DNA of 13,406 nt from Tissierellia bacterium. GTDB lineage: Bacteria; Bacillota; Clostridia; Tissierellales; Dethiosulfatibacteraceae. Location: the NCBI GenBank assembly GCA_007116605.1, contig SKID01000260.1, positions 1-13,406 of the forward strand, in the 5' to 3' direction. Positions 1 to 6,266 of this stretch are shown in pieces (position 1 is the first letter of the stretch; each line of letters starts with the position of its first letter). Both the position numbers and the translations under genes were made by a program. Under the pieces are notes generated by a model. The model was not told where the DNA came from, searched no databases, and saw only the letters and a program-made list of their open reading frames with translations.

Positions 1-366
1 ACCATAAATCTCATAAGCAGCGACAGCATCTACAATACGATCAGAACCTACTTCTTTTGGGTTTTCCGCTTTAATAGCAAGCCCAGTTTTGGTACCAGGG
101 CCAATGAGAATGGGTCGTTTGTTAAGGTACTTTTCAATACCACGCATGAAAGAAAACATAATGTTAGGGACAACTGAAGAGACAATCACGTCTTCTAATT
201 TGCTTGTATCAATACCATTAGACTCTAAAAGAGTCTTTAAAAAAATACCGTATTCATCTGAAGTGCGTGGCTGTTTAGTGGTCATTCTCCAGGGTCCAGA
301 CAAAGTCGTTTCATTCCAAACACCTAGCGTTATATTGGTGTTACCAATATCGATGGCTAAAAACAT
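1..366 (-). CDS. coaX: Type III pantothenate kinase CoaX (N-terminal part, cut by window edge)
   Basis: Translating the minus strand from the ATG at 366-364 gives 122 residues open to the left edge; the family is normally about 255 residues, so roughly the C-terminal half lies outside. CoaX phosphorylates pantothenate with ATP, the first step of coenzyme A synthesis, in the cytoplasm. The protein opens with the nucleotide-binding motif DIGNTN (residues 6-11). It also has the pantothenate-site segment GPGTKTGL (89-96) and GSDR (107-110), whose Asp109 matches the family's catalytic aspartate. An AAGGAG ribosome site at 378-373 lies 6 nt before the start and overlaps the stop codon of the upstream S-component gene. 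The two genes are therefore probably co-transcribed and translationally coupled. Family assignment is firm. Confidence 0.95.
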   Translation of the reverse strand, partial: MFLAIDIGNTNITLGVWNETTLSGPWRMTTKQPRTSDEYGIFLKTLLESNGIDTSKLEDVIVSSVVPNIMFSFMRGIEKYLNKRPILIGPGTKTGLAIKAENPKEVGSDRIVDAVAAYEIYG

Positions 367-376
367 ATAGGTCTCC

Positions 377-958
377 TTATTTTCGATAAACTTTTTTAAA
401 GGCTACTACCACAGGCAGTGTTAGAATTGCGGCAACAATCGCTTCTAAAATAGCGTTACTCGTAATAACAGCAATTAGAAATGTTTGAAAGGATGCTCCT
501 ACCATTTCCACAACTTGACTAGCATAAATCACATAAAGCATGGTCAATACTAATGTGGTGTTAGTGATTGCACCAGAAGCACCTGCTAGCAAAATAGCTA
601 GTTTTTCTCCTTGGTTCTTGTTTTTAAGCACAATGGAAAGACCTTTGTAAACAAAAGAAGCAACGATACCAATGAAGATTCTTGGCAAGACAGATACTAG
701 TGGGTTGATGAATAGTAGATCAAATGGAGATAATGGAGCGAGTAGTCCTCTCAACAAGGTAACCAATCCAGCAGAGAAGCCCATGACTGCACAAGCAACA
801 GGACCCATTACGATACCTGTTACAATAGTGGGAATAAAAATTAGCAACGCCATACTGGCAGAAGCTGTGGGGATAGCTGTGATTGCAACAAAAGCAATCG
901 TCAGAGCGAGCATAACTCCCATAAAGGTGAGTTTGCGAGTGTCATTAAAAATATTCAT
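377..958 (-). CDS. ECF transporter S component, PanT-like (probable pantothenate uptake)
   Basis: This 193-residue protein is almost entirely hydrophobic, with about six membrane segments, as expected for the substrate-binding S component of an energy-coupling-factor vitamin transporter. The first membrane helix carries an AxxxA motif (Ala18 to Ala22), the type of small-residue surface S components use to dock on EcfT. The segment NPLVSVLPR (about residues 85-93) resembles the FolT/PanT group. No EcfA or EcfT gene is in the window, so it would use a shared energising module (group II arrangement). The start follows a strong AGGAGGA site at 969-963. The substrate is inferred from coaX, 10 nt downstream: import of pantothenate followed by phosphorylation. 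Folate or another vitamin is not excluded by sequence alone. Confidence 0.85.
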   Translation of the reverse strand: MNIFNDTRKLTFMGVMLALTIAFVAITAIPTASASMALLIFIPTIVTGIVMGPVACAVMGFSAGLVTLLRGLLAPLSPFDLLFINPLVSVLPRIFIGIVASFVYKGLSIVLKNKNQGEKLAILLAGASGAITNTTLVLTMLYVIYASQVVEMVGASFQTFLIAVITSNAILEAIVAAILTLPVVVAFKKVYRK

Positions 959-1009
959 TTTTTCCTCCTATGTTCTCGTTCTTTGAAAGATACAAGACAA
1001 ATCATAATA

Positions 1010-1037
1010 ATTATAGCATAATCATATCATTATTCAA
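1010..1037 (-). promoter_or_regulatory. Probable sigma-A promoter for the S component-coaX unit
   Basis: On the minus strand, TTGAAT (1037-1032) and TATAAT (1015-1010) are separated by 16 nt. The -10 is preceded by TGC, giving an extended -10 (TGnTATAAT). It lies about 50 nt upstream of the S-component start and is divergent from the sugar-operon promoter at 1056-1084. No operator-like palindrome is visible in it. Confidence 0.6.
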
Positions 1038-1055
1038 ATATTAATTAAAAAAAAC

Positions 1056-1084
1056 TTGCTTATATGAAACCGGTTTCCTATAAT
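1056..1084 (+). promoter_or_regulatory. Promoter P1 of the GH13 gene
   Basis: TTGCTT (1056-1061) and a perfect TATAAT (1079-1084) are separated by exactly 17 nt, so this is a good vegetative promoter. The spacer is almost entirely the palindromic operator at 1066-1077. From C1055 to T1084, 28 of 30 bases match the second promoter at 3086-3115. Expected transcription start is near 1091, leaving a leader of about 157 nt before the TTG start at 1248. Confidence 0.85.
1066..1077. promoter_or_regulatory. Operator O1, LacI-family palindrome GAAACCGGTTTC
   Basis: A perfect 12-bp inverted repeat with a central CG, the architecture LacI/GalR-family proteins bind through paired helix-turn-helices and a hinge leucine at the central CpG. 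It sits between -35 and -10, so bound repressor would exclude RNA polymerase. An identical copy lies at 3097-3108. The probable ligand is the regulator at 6267-7304. With flanks (TGAAACCGGTTTCC) it also matches the cre consensus TGWAANCGNTNWCA except at the last base, so CcpA is an alternative or additional ligand. Confidence 0.85.
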
Positions 1085-1107
1085 GAAAGTAAGAGAACTT
1101 GTATCCG

Positions 1108-1182
1108 ATGACTAACATTGCTAAGACGCCACATCTTAAATTAGCAGATAGGTACTGTAAAGTCTTAGATAAGGTTCTTTAA
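1108..1182 (+). CDS. Possible 24-codon leader ORF (doubtful)
   Basis: An ATG at 1108 opens 24 codons ending at TAA 1180-1182, wholly inside the leader of the GH13 gene. The upstream ribosome site is poor (only AAGAGA-like purines) and the peptide, beginning MTNIAKTPHLK, resembles nothing I recognise. It is listed because it covers the first ACGCCA element of the leader structure described at 1120-1237, so its translation could influence which hairpin forms. A chance ORF in AT-rich DNA is the simpler explanation. Confidence 0.15.
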   Translation: MTNIAKTPHLKLADRYCKVLDKVL

Positions 1183-1237
1183 CATCCACTTGGCGTATCC
1201 AACGCCATTTGAATCTAAAAATGCTGTTAGTTAATGG
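1120..1237 (+). other. Leader RNA with competing stem-loops upstream of the GH13 gene
   Basis: Three short complementary blocks are visible. TGGCGT (1191-1196) can pair with ACGCCA at 1202-1207, giving a 6-bp stem with a 5-nt loop, or with an identical ACGCCA at 1126-1131. CTAAGAC (1121-1127) can also pair with GTCTTAG (1162-1168). CCATT (1205-1209), which overlaps the local ACGCCA, is complementary to AATGG (1233-1237), the start of the ribosome binding site. No U-tract follows the 1191-1207 hairpin, so it is not an intrinsic terminator. No known riboswitch class is recognised. Function is hypothetical. Confidence 0.3.
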
Positions 1238-1242
1238 AGGTG
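1236..1242 (+). promoter_or_regulatory. Ribosome binding site deciding the GH13 start
   Basis: GGAGGTG lies 5 nt before the TTG at 1248-1250. Upstream in-frame candidates (TTG 1209, ATG 1221) lack any purine-rich site at the right distance, so the TTG at 1248 is the likely start. Confidence 0.8.
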
Positions 1243-1247
1243 AATTA

Positions 1248-3077
1248 TTGAAATCTAAATTGAGCTTAGATAAATTAAAACATAAGTATGGATTACTTTA
1301 TCCCAATAGCGAGGAAAGCTTACAAGAATTAGTGAATTGCATCGAAATGTTTCAAAATAACAGAAGTGCAGCAATGCTTACAAGAGACAAAGAAGGCTAC
1401 CAATGGCTCTATGATAGTAATACAGTAGGTATGATGATGTATGTAGATTTATTTGCTGATGATGTAAAAGGACTGATGTCTAAAGGAGAATATTTGAAAG
1501 AGTTGGGCATCACTTTAATTCATCTGATGCCTCTTATGCAATCAAGGCAGGGAGAAAATGATGGTGGATACGCAGTTCGAAATTATCGTCAAGTAGATGA
1601 AAAGTTAGGAGATATGGAAGTATTTAAAAAAGCGGTTAAATACTTTCACGAGCTGGGGATACGAGTGTGTATTGATTATGTCATTAACCATACTTCTGAC
1701 GACCACGAATGGGCATTAAAAGCCAAGGAAGGAGATGGCTTTTATCAAAGATATTATTATATGTACGAAAGTGATGAAAGTCCTAAGGCTTATGAAAAAA
1801 CACTCATTGAAGTATTCCCTGAAGTAGCGCCAGGTAACTTTACTTACGTTAAGGAATGTAACCGTTGGGTAATGACCACCTTTTATCCCTTTCAATGGGA
1901 TTTAAATTACGGCAATCCAGTAGTATTTAATGAAATGGTCAAGATTATGTTGTATTATGCAGAAATAGGGATTGATTTAATTCGATTAGATGCCATTCCA
2001 TATATTTGGAAAGCCTTAGGGACAGACTGTCGAAATCAACCAGAAGCTCATTTGATTTTATCATTATTTAGAGATATTTTAGAACTTTGTGCACCAGCAA
2101 CAGCTATTTTAGGGGAAGCGATTATAGCACCTGATCAAATAGTCACTTATTTTGGTGATCAAAAAGGAAAAGAATGTCATGTCCTATATAATGCCTCTTA
2201 TATGGTAGAGATATGGAACAGCTTAGCAACAAGAGACGCAAGACACTTGACTCATATGACAGACTATCCAATTCCAGATCAATCCGTATGGATAAACTAT
2301 GCAAGATGTCATGACGACATCGGATGGGGTTTAGATGAGCAGAAGACTCGTTTTCTTGGATTTGATCCCTTGCAACACAAACACTTTCTGATTCAATTTT
2401 ATCAAGGTAATTTTGAAGGAAGTTTTGCAACAGGAGAACTTTACGAGTTTAATCCTAAAACGATGGACGCTAGAAATTCAGGAACACTTGCCAGTTTAGC
2501 TGGGTTAGAAAGAGCCTTAAAAAATAAAGATCGTTATCAATTAGAGTTAGCCCTAAAACGCATTTATTTGATTCATGCATTATTTATTCTAAAAAAAGGG
2601 ATTCCAATGCTATACAGTGGAGATGAAATTGGTCAAACCAATGATTATACTTATCATGAAAATGATAAAATTCAGCATGATTCGAGATGGCTTCATAGAC
2701 CTAAAATGAACTGGGAGATCGTTAAACAAGACAATGCAAGCAAAAATATTGCTGAAATGATTACACAAGGAGTAGCAGAGTTAATTAATATACGTAAGAA
2801 ACTAGGTCAAGAAGGATATATCCATCATGAAACAGTGATACATCAGAGAAATAATCATGTAGCCATTGTCGAGTTAAGTATGGCACCTTCTTTAGTTAAG
2901 TATCAGATATTTTTTAATTTTTCTGAGCATCAACAATGGGTTTTCACAGAAGATTTGAGAAGATATAAGCTAGAAGGTTGGTTAATAGAACAGATACAGG
3001 GGAAAAGGATTTCATTGGACAAGGAAAAGGTTTTACTAGGCCCATATGAAGTTTTTGTAACAAAAAGAGAAATTTGA
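1248..3077 (+). CDS. Glycoside hydrolase family 13 subfamily 4 enzyme: amylosucrase / sucrose hydrolase-like
   Basis: The 609-residue product from TTG 1248 has no signal peptide and is cytoplasmic. It keeps the GH13 (beta/alpha)8 motifs: NHTSDDHEW (147-155), RLDAIPYIWK (246-255, nucleophile Asp248), LGEAI (288-292, acid/base Glu290) and CHDDIGW (354-360, stabiliser Asp356). NDGGYAV (104-110), the Asp-Ile-Gly-Trp signature and HDSRWLHRP (477-485) are characteristic of amylosucrases. Asp105 and Arg480 correspond to the salt bridge that closes the -1 pocket and gives sucrose specificity. Neisseria amylosucrase is about 636 residues, so length agrees, with a slightly shorter N-terminal domain. 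Family members convert sucrose to alpha-1,4-glucan plus fructose, isomerise it (turanose, trehalulose) or hydrolyse it. Its own promoter P1/O1 precedes it; no terminator separates it from P2, so read-through is expected. Sucrose phosphorylase is less likely on motifs. Confidence 0.85.
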   Translation: MKSKLSLDKLKHKYGLLYPNSEESLQELVNCIEMFQNNRSAAMLTRDKEGYQWLYDSNTVGMMMYVDLFADDVKGLMSKGEYLKELGITLIHLMPLMQSRQGENDGGYAVRNYRQVDEKLGDMEVFKKAVKYFHELGIRVCIDYVINHTSDDHEWALKAKEGDGFYQRYYYMYESDESPKAYEKTLIEVFPEVAPGNFTYVKECNRWVMTTFYPFQWDLNYGNPVVFNEMVKIMLYYAEIGIDLIRLDAIPYIWKALGTDCRNQPEAHLILSLFRDILELCAPATAILGEAIIAPDQIVTYFGDQKGKECHVLYNASYMVEIWNSLATRDARHLTHMTDYPIPDQSVWINYARCHDDIGWGLDEQKTRFLGFDPLQHKHFLIQFYQGNFEGSFATGELYEFNPKTMDARNSGTLASLAGLERALKNKDRYQLELALKRIYLIHALFILKKGIPMLYSGDEIGQTNDYTYHENDKIQHDSRWLHRPKMNWEIVKQDNASKNIAEMITQGVAELINIRKKLGQEGYIHHETVIHQRNNHVAIVELSMAPSLVKYQIFFNFSEHQQWVFTEDLRRYKLEGWLIEQIQGKRISLDKEKVLLGPYEVFVTKREI

Positions 3078-3086
3078 AAAAAAGTC

Positions 3087-3115
3087 TTGATTATGTGAAA
3101 CCGGTTTCCTATAAT
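3087..3115 (+). promoter_or_regulatory. Promoter P2 of the transport and phosphorylase operon
   Basis: TTGATT (3087-3092) and TATAAT (3110-3115) are separated by 17 nt. The -35 begins only 10 nt after the stop codon of the GH13 gene. The spacer contains the second GAAACCGGTTTC operator. The expected transcript begins near 3122 and has a leader of about 45 nt. Confidence 0.85.
3097..3108. promoter_or_regulatory. Operator O2, GAAACCGGTTTC
   Basis: Identical to O1 and at the same position relative to -35 and -10. The flanking bases are also the same (T before, C after). The two operators are 2031 bp apart, bracketing the GH13 gene, so both transcription units should respond together. Confidence 0.85.
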
Positions 3116-3165
3116 AGTATTAAGGGACCATTAAGGTTCAAAAAAAATAAACTAAGGGGGCACAA

Positions 3166-4416
3166 ATGAAAAGAAGCATCATCTTTATAATGATTTTAGC
3201 ACTTGTTCTAGGAATGGCGGTAGGTTGTACACGTCCAGCAGAGCAAGATGACACAGTGGTGATTTATCAGAACAAAGTAGAGATTCACGAACAATTAACA
3301 GCTTTTGCTGCAGCATATGAACAAGCAACAGGTAAAAAAGTAATTGTTAAGACTTCAGGTGGAGATTCACCTTATGCAGAAGCCCTTCGTGCAGAGTTTC
3401 AATCAGATCGACAACCAGATATATTTGTTATCGAGGGAATGGGTGGATACAATACTTGGGATTCAAAATTAGTTCCTTTTGAAAACGAAGAATGGATGAA
3501 TCATACTACTCTACAATTTGAGGTAGATGGTAAGATTTACGGTTTCCCTGTAGCGGTAGAAGCATGGGGAATGGCTTATAATAAAGATTTATTGGAGCAA
3601 GCAGGTATAGATCCAGCGACTTTAACTTCTCAAGAAGCTTATCGAGCAGCATTCGAAAAAATTGACAGCATGAAAGACCAATTAGGTATTTCTTCAGTTG
3701 TTGCAATGGCTGCTGGTCCTGATATGCGTTGGGTAACTGGATTACATAACTTTAATGGTTATTTATCAGCGGGATTACCTTATGGTGATACGACAATACT
3801 GGATATGTTAAATAATGGTGAATATGATAGAGAAAGACTGACAGAATATGTTGATTGGGTTGAACTATTATTTGATTTTGCTGACCGTACCGTATTATTA
3901 ACTGGAAACTATGATTCACAAGTTAGTCAATTTGCAACAGGTAGATCAGTATTTATTCACCAAGGAAACTGGATAGATCCATGGCTTCAGTCAAATAATA
4001 TTGATTTTCCAATGGGTTTTGCACCACATGCTTCTGTTAAAGGAGAGCATAATGCCATCTTTATTGGTGCACCTTCCTTCTACGTATTAAATAAAGATAG
4101 TAAAAACCTAGAGGCAGCAAGAGAATTTTTGAATTTCATGGCAATGAATGAAATCGGTCATAATTACATGGTAGCAGAAGCGAACATGGTACCAGCTTTT
4201 ACCAATGTTACTTTATTACCTGAAGCACCACTGTCAGCAAATGTAGTTGAGTGGTTAGCTAAACCGGATGGTGCTTATACATGGTTGCAAAATGATATGC
4301 CTGATGGTTTTGGAATGGGCACTATTGCACCAATCTATGAAGCATTTGCAAAAGGAGATATTACAAAAGCCCAATTCATTGACCAATTAGCCGCTCGAAT
4401 TTCTGAGATAAACTAA
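3166..4416 (+). CDS. Sugar ABC transporter substrate-binding lipoprotein (UgpB/MalE class, COG1653 type)
   Basis: This 416-residue protein starts with a lipoprotein signal peptide: positive Lys-Arg, a hydrophobic core to about residue 18, and Ala-Val-Gly-Cys with the lipidated Cys21. The mature part has features of extracellular family 1 solute-binding proteins: a hinge-like GKIYGFPVAVEAWGMAYN region, a long central lobe, and a C-terminal APSFYVLNK...A.EFLNFM segment. It would be anchored on the outer face of the membrane and deliver an oligosaccharide or disaccharide to the permeases encoded next. AAGGGGG at 3154-3160 precedes the ATG by 5 nt. It is the first gene after P2 and is followed by a terminator-like hairpin, an arrangement that usually yields more binding protein than permease. 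The ligand is not readable from sequence; sucrose-type or alpha-glucobiose substrates are inferred from neighbours. Confidence 0.93.
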   Translation: MKRSIIFIMILALVLGMAVGCTRPAEQDDTVVIYQNKVEIHEQLTAFAAAYEQATGKKVIVKTSGGDSPYAEALRAEFQSDRQPDIFVIEGMGGYNTWDSKLVPFENEEWMNHTTLQFEVDGKIYGFPVAVEAWGMAYNKDLLEQAGIDPATLTSQEAYRAAFEKIDSMKDQLGISSVVAMAAGPDMRWVTGLHNFNGYLSAGLPYGDTTILDMLNNGEYDRERLTEYVDWVELLFDFADRTVLLTGNYDSQVSQFATGRSVFIHQGNWIDPWLQSNNIDFPMGFAPHASVKGEHNAIFIGAPSFYVLNKDSKNLEAAREFLNFMAMNEIGHNYMVAEANMVPAFTNVTLLPEAPLSANVVEWLAKPDGAYTWLQNDMPDGFGMGTIAPIYEAFAKGDITKAQFIDQLAARISEIN

Positions 4417-4420
4417 CATT

Positions 4421-4453
4421 AAAAAGGGTGCGAGTCATTGCACCCTTTTTTTT
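4421..4453 (+). terminator. Intra-operon terminator-like hairpin (attenuator) after the binding-protein gene
   Basis: A perfect 11-bp stem, AAAAAGGGTGC (4421-4431) with GCACCCTTTTT (4440-4450), encloses an 8-nt loop and is followed by further Ts to 4453. It starts 4 nt after the stop codon and ends 33 nt before the next start. No new promoter is evident before the permease genes, so partial termination or 3'-end protection of the upstream message is likely rather than a full stop. Confidence 0.8.
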
Positions 4454-4486
4454 ACCTAGATGATGAGGAAAGAAAAGAGGTATTCT

Positions 4487-5392
4487 ATGAAAAAAGAGAC
4501 AAAAGATAAAGTGGTATTTGCAGCCTTTTTAGCCCCCGCCTTATTTGCTTTTGTCATGGTAGTCATTATTCCATTCTTTATGGGGTTGTATTATTCTATG
4601 ACAGATTGGACAGCCGTGGTGGGCAGGCAGGTTAATTGGGTAGGTTTAAGAAACTACCAAAACATGTTCAATAATGTAGCTTTTCAATATTCGTTTTTTC
4701 GAACTTTTCTATTTAGCTTTTTAAGTGTGATATCCATTAACTTAATTGCATTAATGTTTGCCTTTTTAGTAACCCGTGAAATTCGTTTGAGAAATCTTTA
4801 TCGAGCAGGGTTTTTCATACCTAACTTAATCGGAGGCCTAGTATTAGGTTATATTTGGCAGTTTATTTTTAAGGAAGTAGTTCCTGCAATCGGAGGACGT
4901 TTAGGGATTAGTTTAATAGAAAACTTATTATTATTGTCAGATCCAAATTTGACGATGTTTGGTCTAGTGATGGCTTTTACATGGCAGTATGCAGGTTATA
5001 TTATGATGATTTATGTGGCTGCATTATTAAATGTACCACAAGAATTATTAGAAGCCAGTGAAATAGATGGTGCGAATTTTTGGCAAAAGTTTAGGAATAT
5101 TACTGTTCCTATGATTGCGCAAGCATTTACAATTACTTCATTCTTAACACTTGTAAACTCCTTTAAACAATATGATATCATTGTGGCGTTAACGGCTGGT
5201 GGACCTACGGCCATTTTTCGAGGGCAAGTAGTCGATTCAACGGAATTGCTAGCAGTTCACATTTACAATGTTGCCTTTAAGTATAATCGAATGGCTGAGG
5301 GACAGGCTAGAGCAATTGTGTTTTTCTTAATGCTTTCAGTGGTGTCTATTGGTCAGGTTTATTTTAATAAGAAAAAGGAGATTGAAATGTGA
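4487..5392 (+). CDS. Sugar ABC transporter permease, MalF/UgpA class
   Basis: A 301-residue inner-membrane protein with about six membrane segments. The binding-protein-dependent permease EAA loop is at about residues 190-208: Glu-Ala-Ser-Glu-Ile-Asp-Gly-Ala, then QKFRNITVP. This cytoplasmic loop contacts the ATPase. The opening FAAFLAPALFAF-type first helix and DWTAVVG region are usual for this class. The ATG at 4487 is preferred because an AAGAGG site (4475-4480) is 6 nt upstream; the in-frame ATGs at 4460 and 4463 sit against the hairpin tail with no ribosome site. The stop overlaps the next gene. It would pair with the second permease to form the translocation pore. Confidence 0.92.
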   Translation: MKKETKDKVVFAAFLAPALFAFVMVVIIPFFMGLYYSMTDWTAVVGRQVNWVGLRNYQNMFNNVAFQYSFFRTFLFSFLSVISINLIALMFAFLVTREIRLRNLYRAGFFIPNLIGGLVLGYIWQFIFKEVVPAIGGRLGISLIENLLLLSDPNLTMFGLVMAFTWQYAGYIMMIYVAALLNVPQELLEASEIDGANFWQKFRNITVPMIAQAFTITSFLTLVNSFKQYDIIVALTAGGPTAIFRGQVVDSTELLAVHIYNVAFKYNRMAEGQARAIVFFLMLSVVSIGQVYFNKKKEIEM

Positions 5393-6252
5393 TGATAAAG
5401 AAAAAAGTATTGATAAAGATAGTATTACAAGTAATAACAATCGCCTTCTTTTTGTTTACCATGTTTCCTTTTTTTGTTGTGGTGATTAACTCAGCAAAGT
5501 CATCACTTGAAATAGTGACAGCTCCTATCGATTTTCCAGATCAGTGGTCTCAACTTTGGTTTAACATACGTACAATCTGGACCAGCGATAGCATACGATA
5601 TGCATCAAGTGTATATTCTTCAGTCATCATTACAACGCTGTCATTGATAACGATTTCCGTTTTTTCAGCCATGGCAGCTTGGGTATTAGTTCGAAGAAAA
5701 ACGGGTATGTCAACATTTATCTTTCTACTTTTCATAAGTGGTTTGATCATACCCTTTCAAGTGGTCATGTTTCCTCTAGTCGCCTTTTTTAGAATCATTT
5801 TTGAGACCACAGGCATTCGTATGTTGAGGGAATACCATGGGATTATTTTTGCCTATATTGGTTTTGGAGCACCATTAGCCGTCTTTATGTTCCATGGATT
5901 TATTAAATCTATACCAGTGGAGTTAGAAGAAGCGGCACTATTAGATGGGTGTTCAAAACCCCAGATATTTTTTCATGTGATTATGCCCATATTAAAGCCA
6001 ATATTTGTTACAATAAGTATATTGAATGCCATATGGATATGGAATGATTTTCTATTGCCATCTTTAATTTTAGGGATTGGACAAGATGTTCAGACTATAC
6101 CTCTTGCTATTGCTGGATTTGCAGGTTCTTTTGTGAAACAATGGGATTTGATTATGACAGCAGTTTTAATGGCTGCAGCGCCAATTATTGTAGGATTTAT
6201 TATTGCTCAAAAACATATTATAAAAGGAATGGTATCGGGATCTATTAAATAA
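5389..6252 (+). CDS. Sugar ABC transporter permease, MalG/UgpE class
   Basis: This 287-residue polytopic protein belongs to the second permease class: an N-terminal membrane helix followed by a short external region, then five more helices. The EAA loop at about 181-200 reads EAALLDGCSKPQ then FFHVIMP, close to the consensus. The start is GTG 5389, which overlaps the upstream stop (ATGTGATG), 8 nt after AAGGAG at 5375-5380; ATG 5392 is an almost equally good alternative. The overlap suggests translational coupling and 1:1 production with the first permease. Confidence 0.92.
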   Translation: MMIKKKVLIKIVLQVITIAFFLFTMFPFFVVVINSAKSSLEIVTAPIDFPDQWSQLWFNIRTIWTSDSIRYASSVYSSVIITTLSLITISVFSAMAAWVLVRRKTGMSTFIFLLFISGLIIPFQVVMFPLVAFFRIIFETTGIRMLREYHGIIFAYIGFGAPLAVFMFHGFIKSIPVELEEAALLDGCSKPQIFFHVIMPILKPIFVTISILNAIWIWNDFLLPSLILGIGQDVQTIPLAIAGFAGSFVKQWDLIMTAVLMAAAPIIVGFIIAQKHIIKGMVSGSIK

Positions 6253-6266
6253 AACAGGAGTCTATT

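Noticed and set aside
672..986. A 104-codon plus-strand open frame opposite the S-component gene
   Set aside because: It is antisense to a well-supported membrane protein with a strong ribosome site; its composition reads as a shadow of that gene and it has no convincing ribosome site.
1191..1207. Hairpin TGGCGT/ACGCCA as an intrinsic terminator
   Set aside because: Only 6 bp and followed by TTTGAATCT rather than a T tract; kept only as a possible regulatory structure.
1209..1247. Upstream TTG giving a 622-residue GH13 protein
   Set aside because: No ribosome site before 1209, while GGAGGTG fits the TTG at 1248; the upstream start also lies within the leader hairpin region.
4265..4275. AAACCGGATGG inside the binding-protein gene as an operator
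   Set aside because: Only the left half of the palindrome is present; the right half does not match, and it lies in conserved coding sequence.
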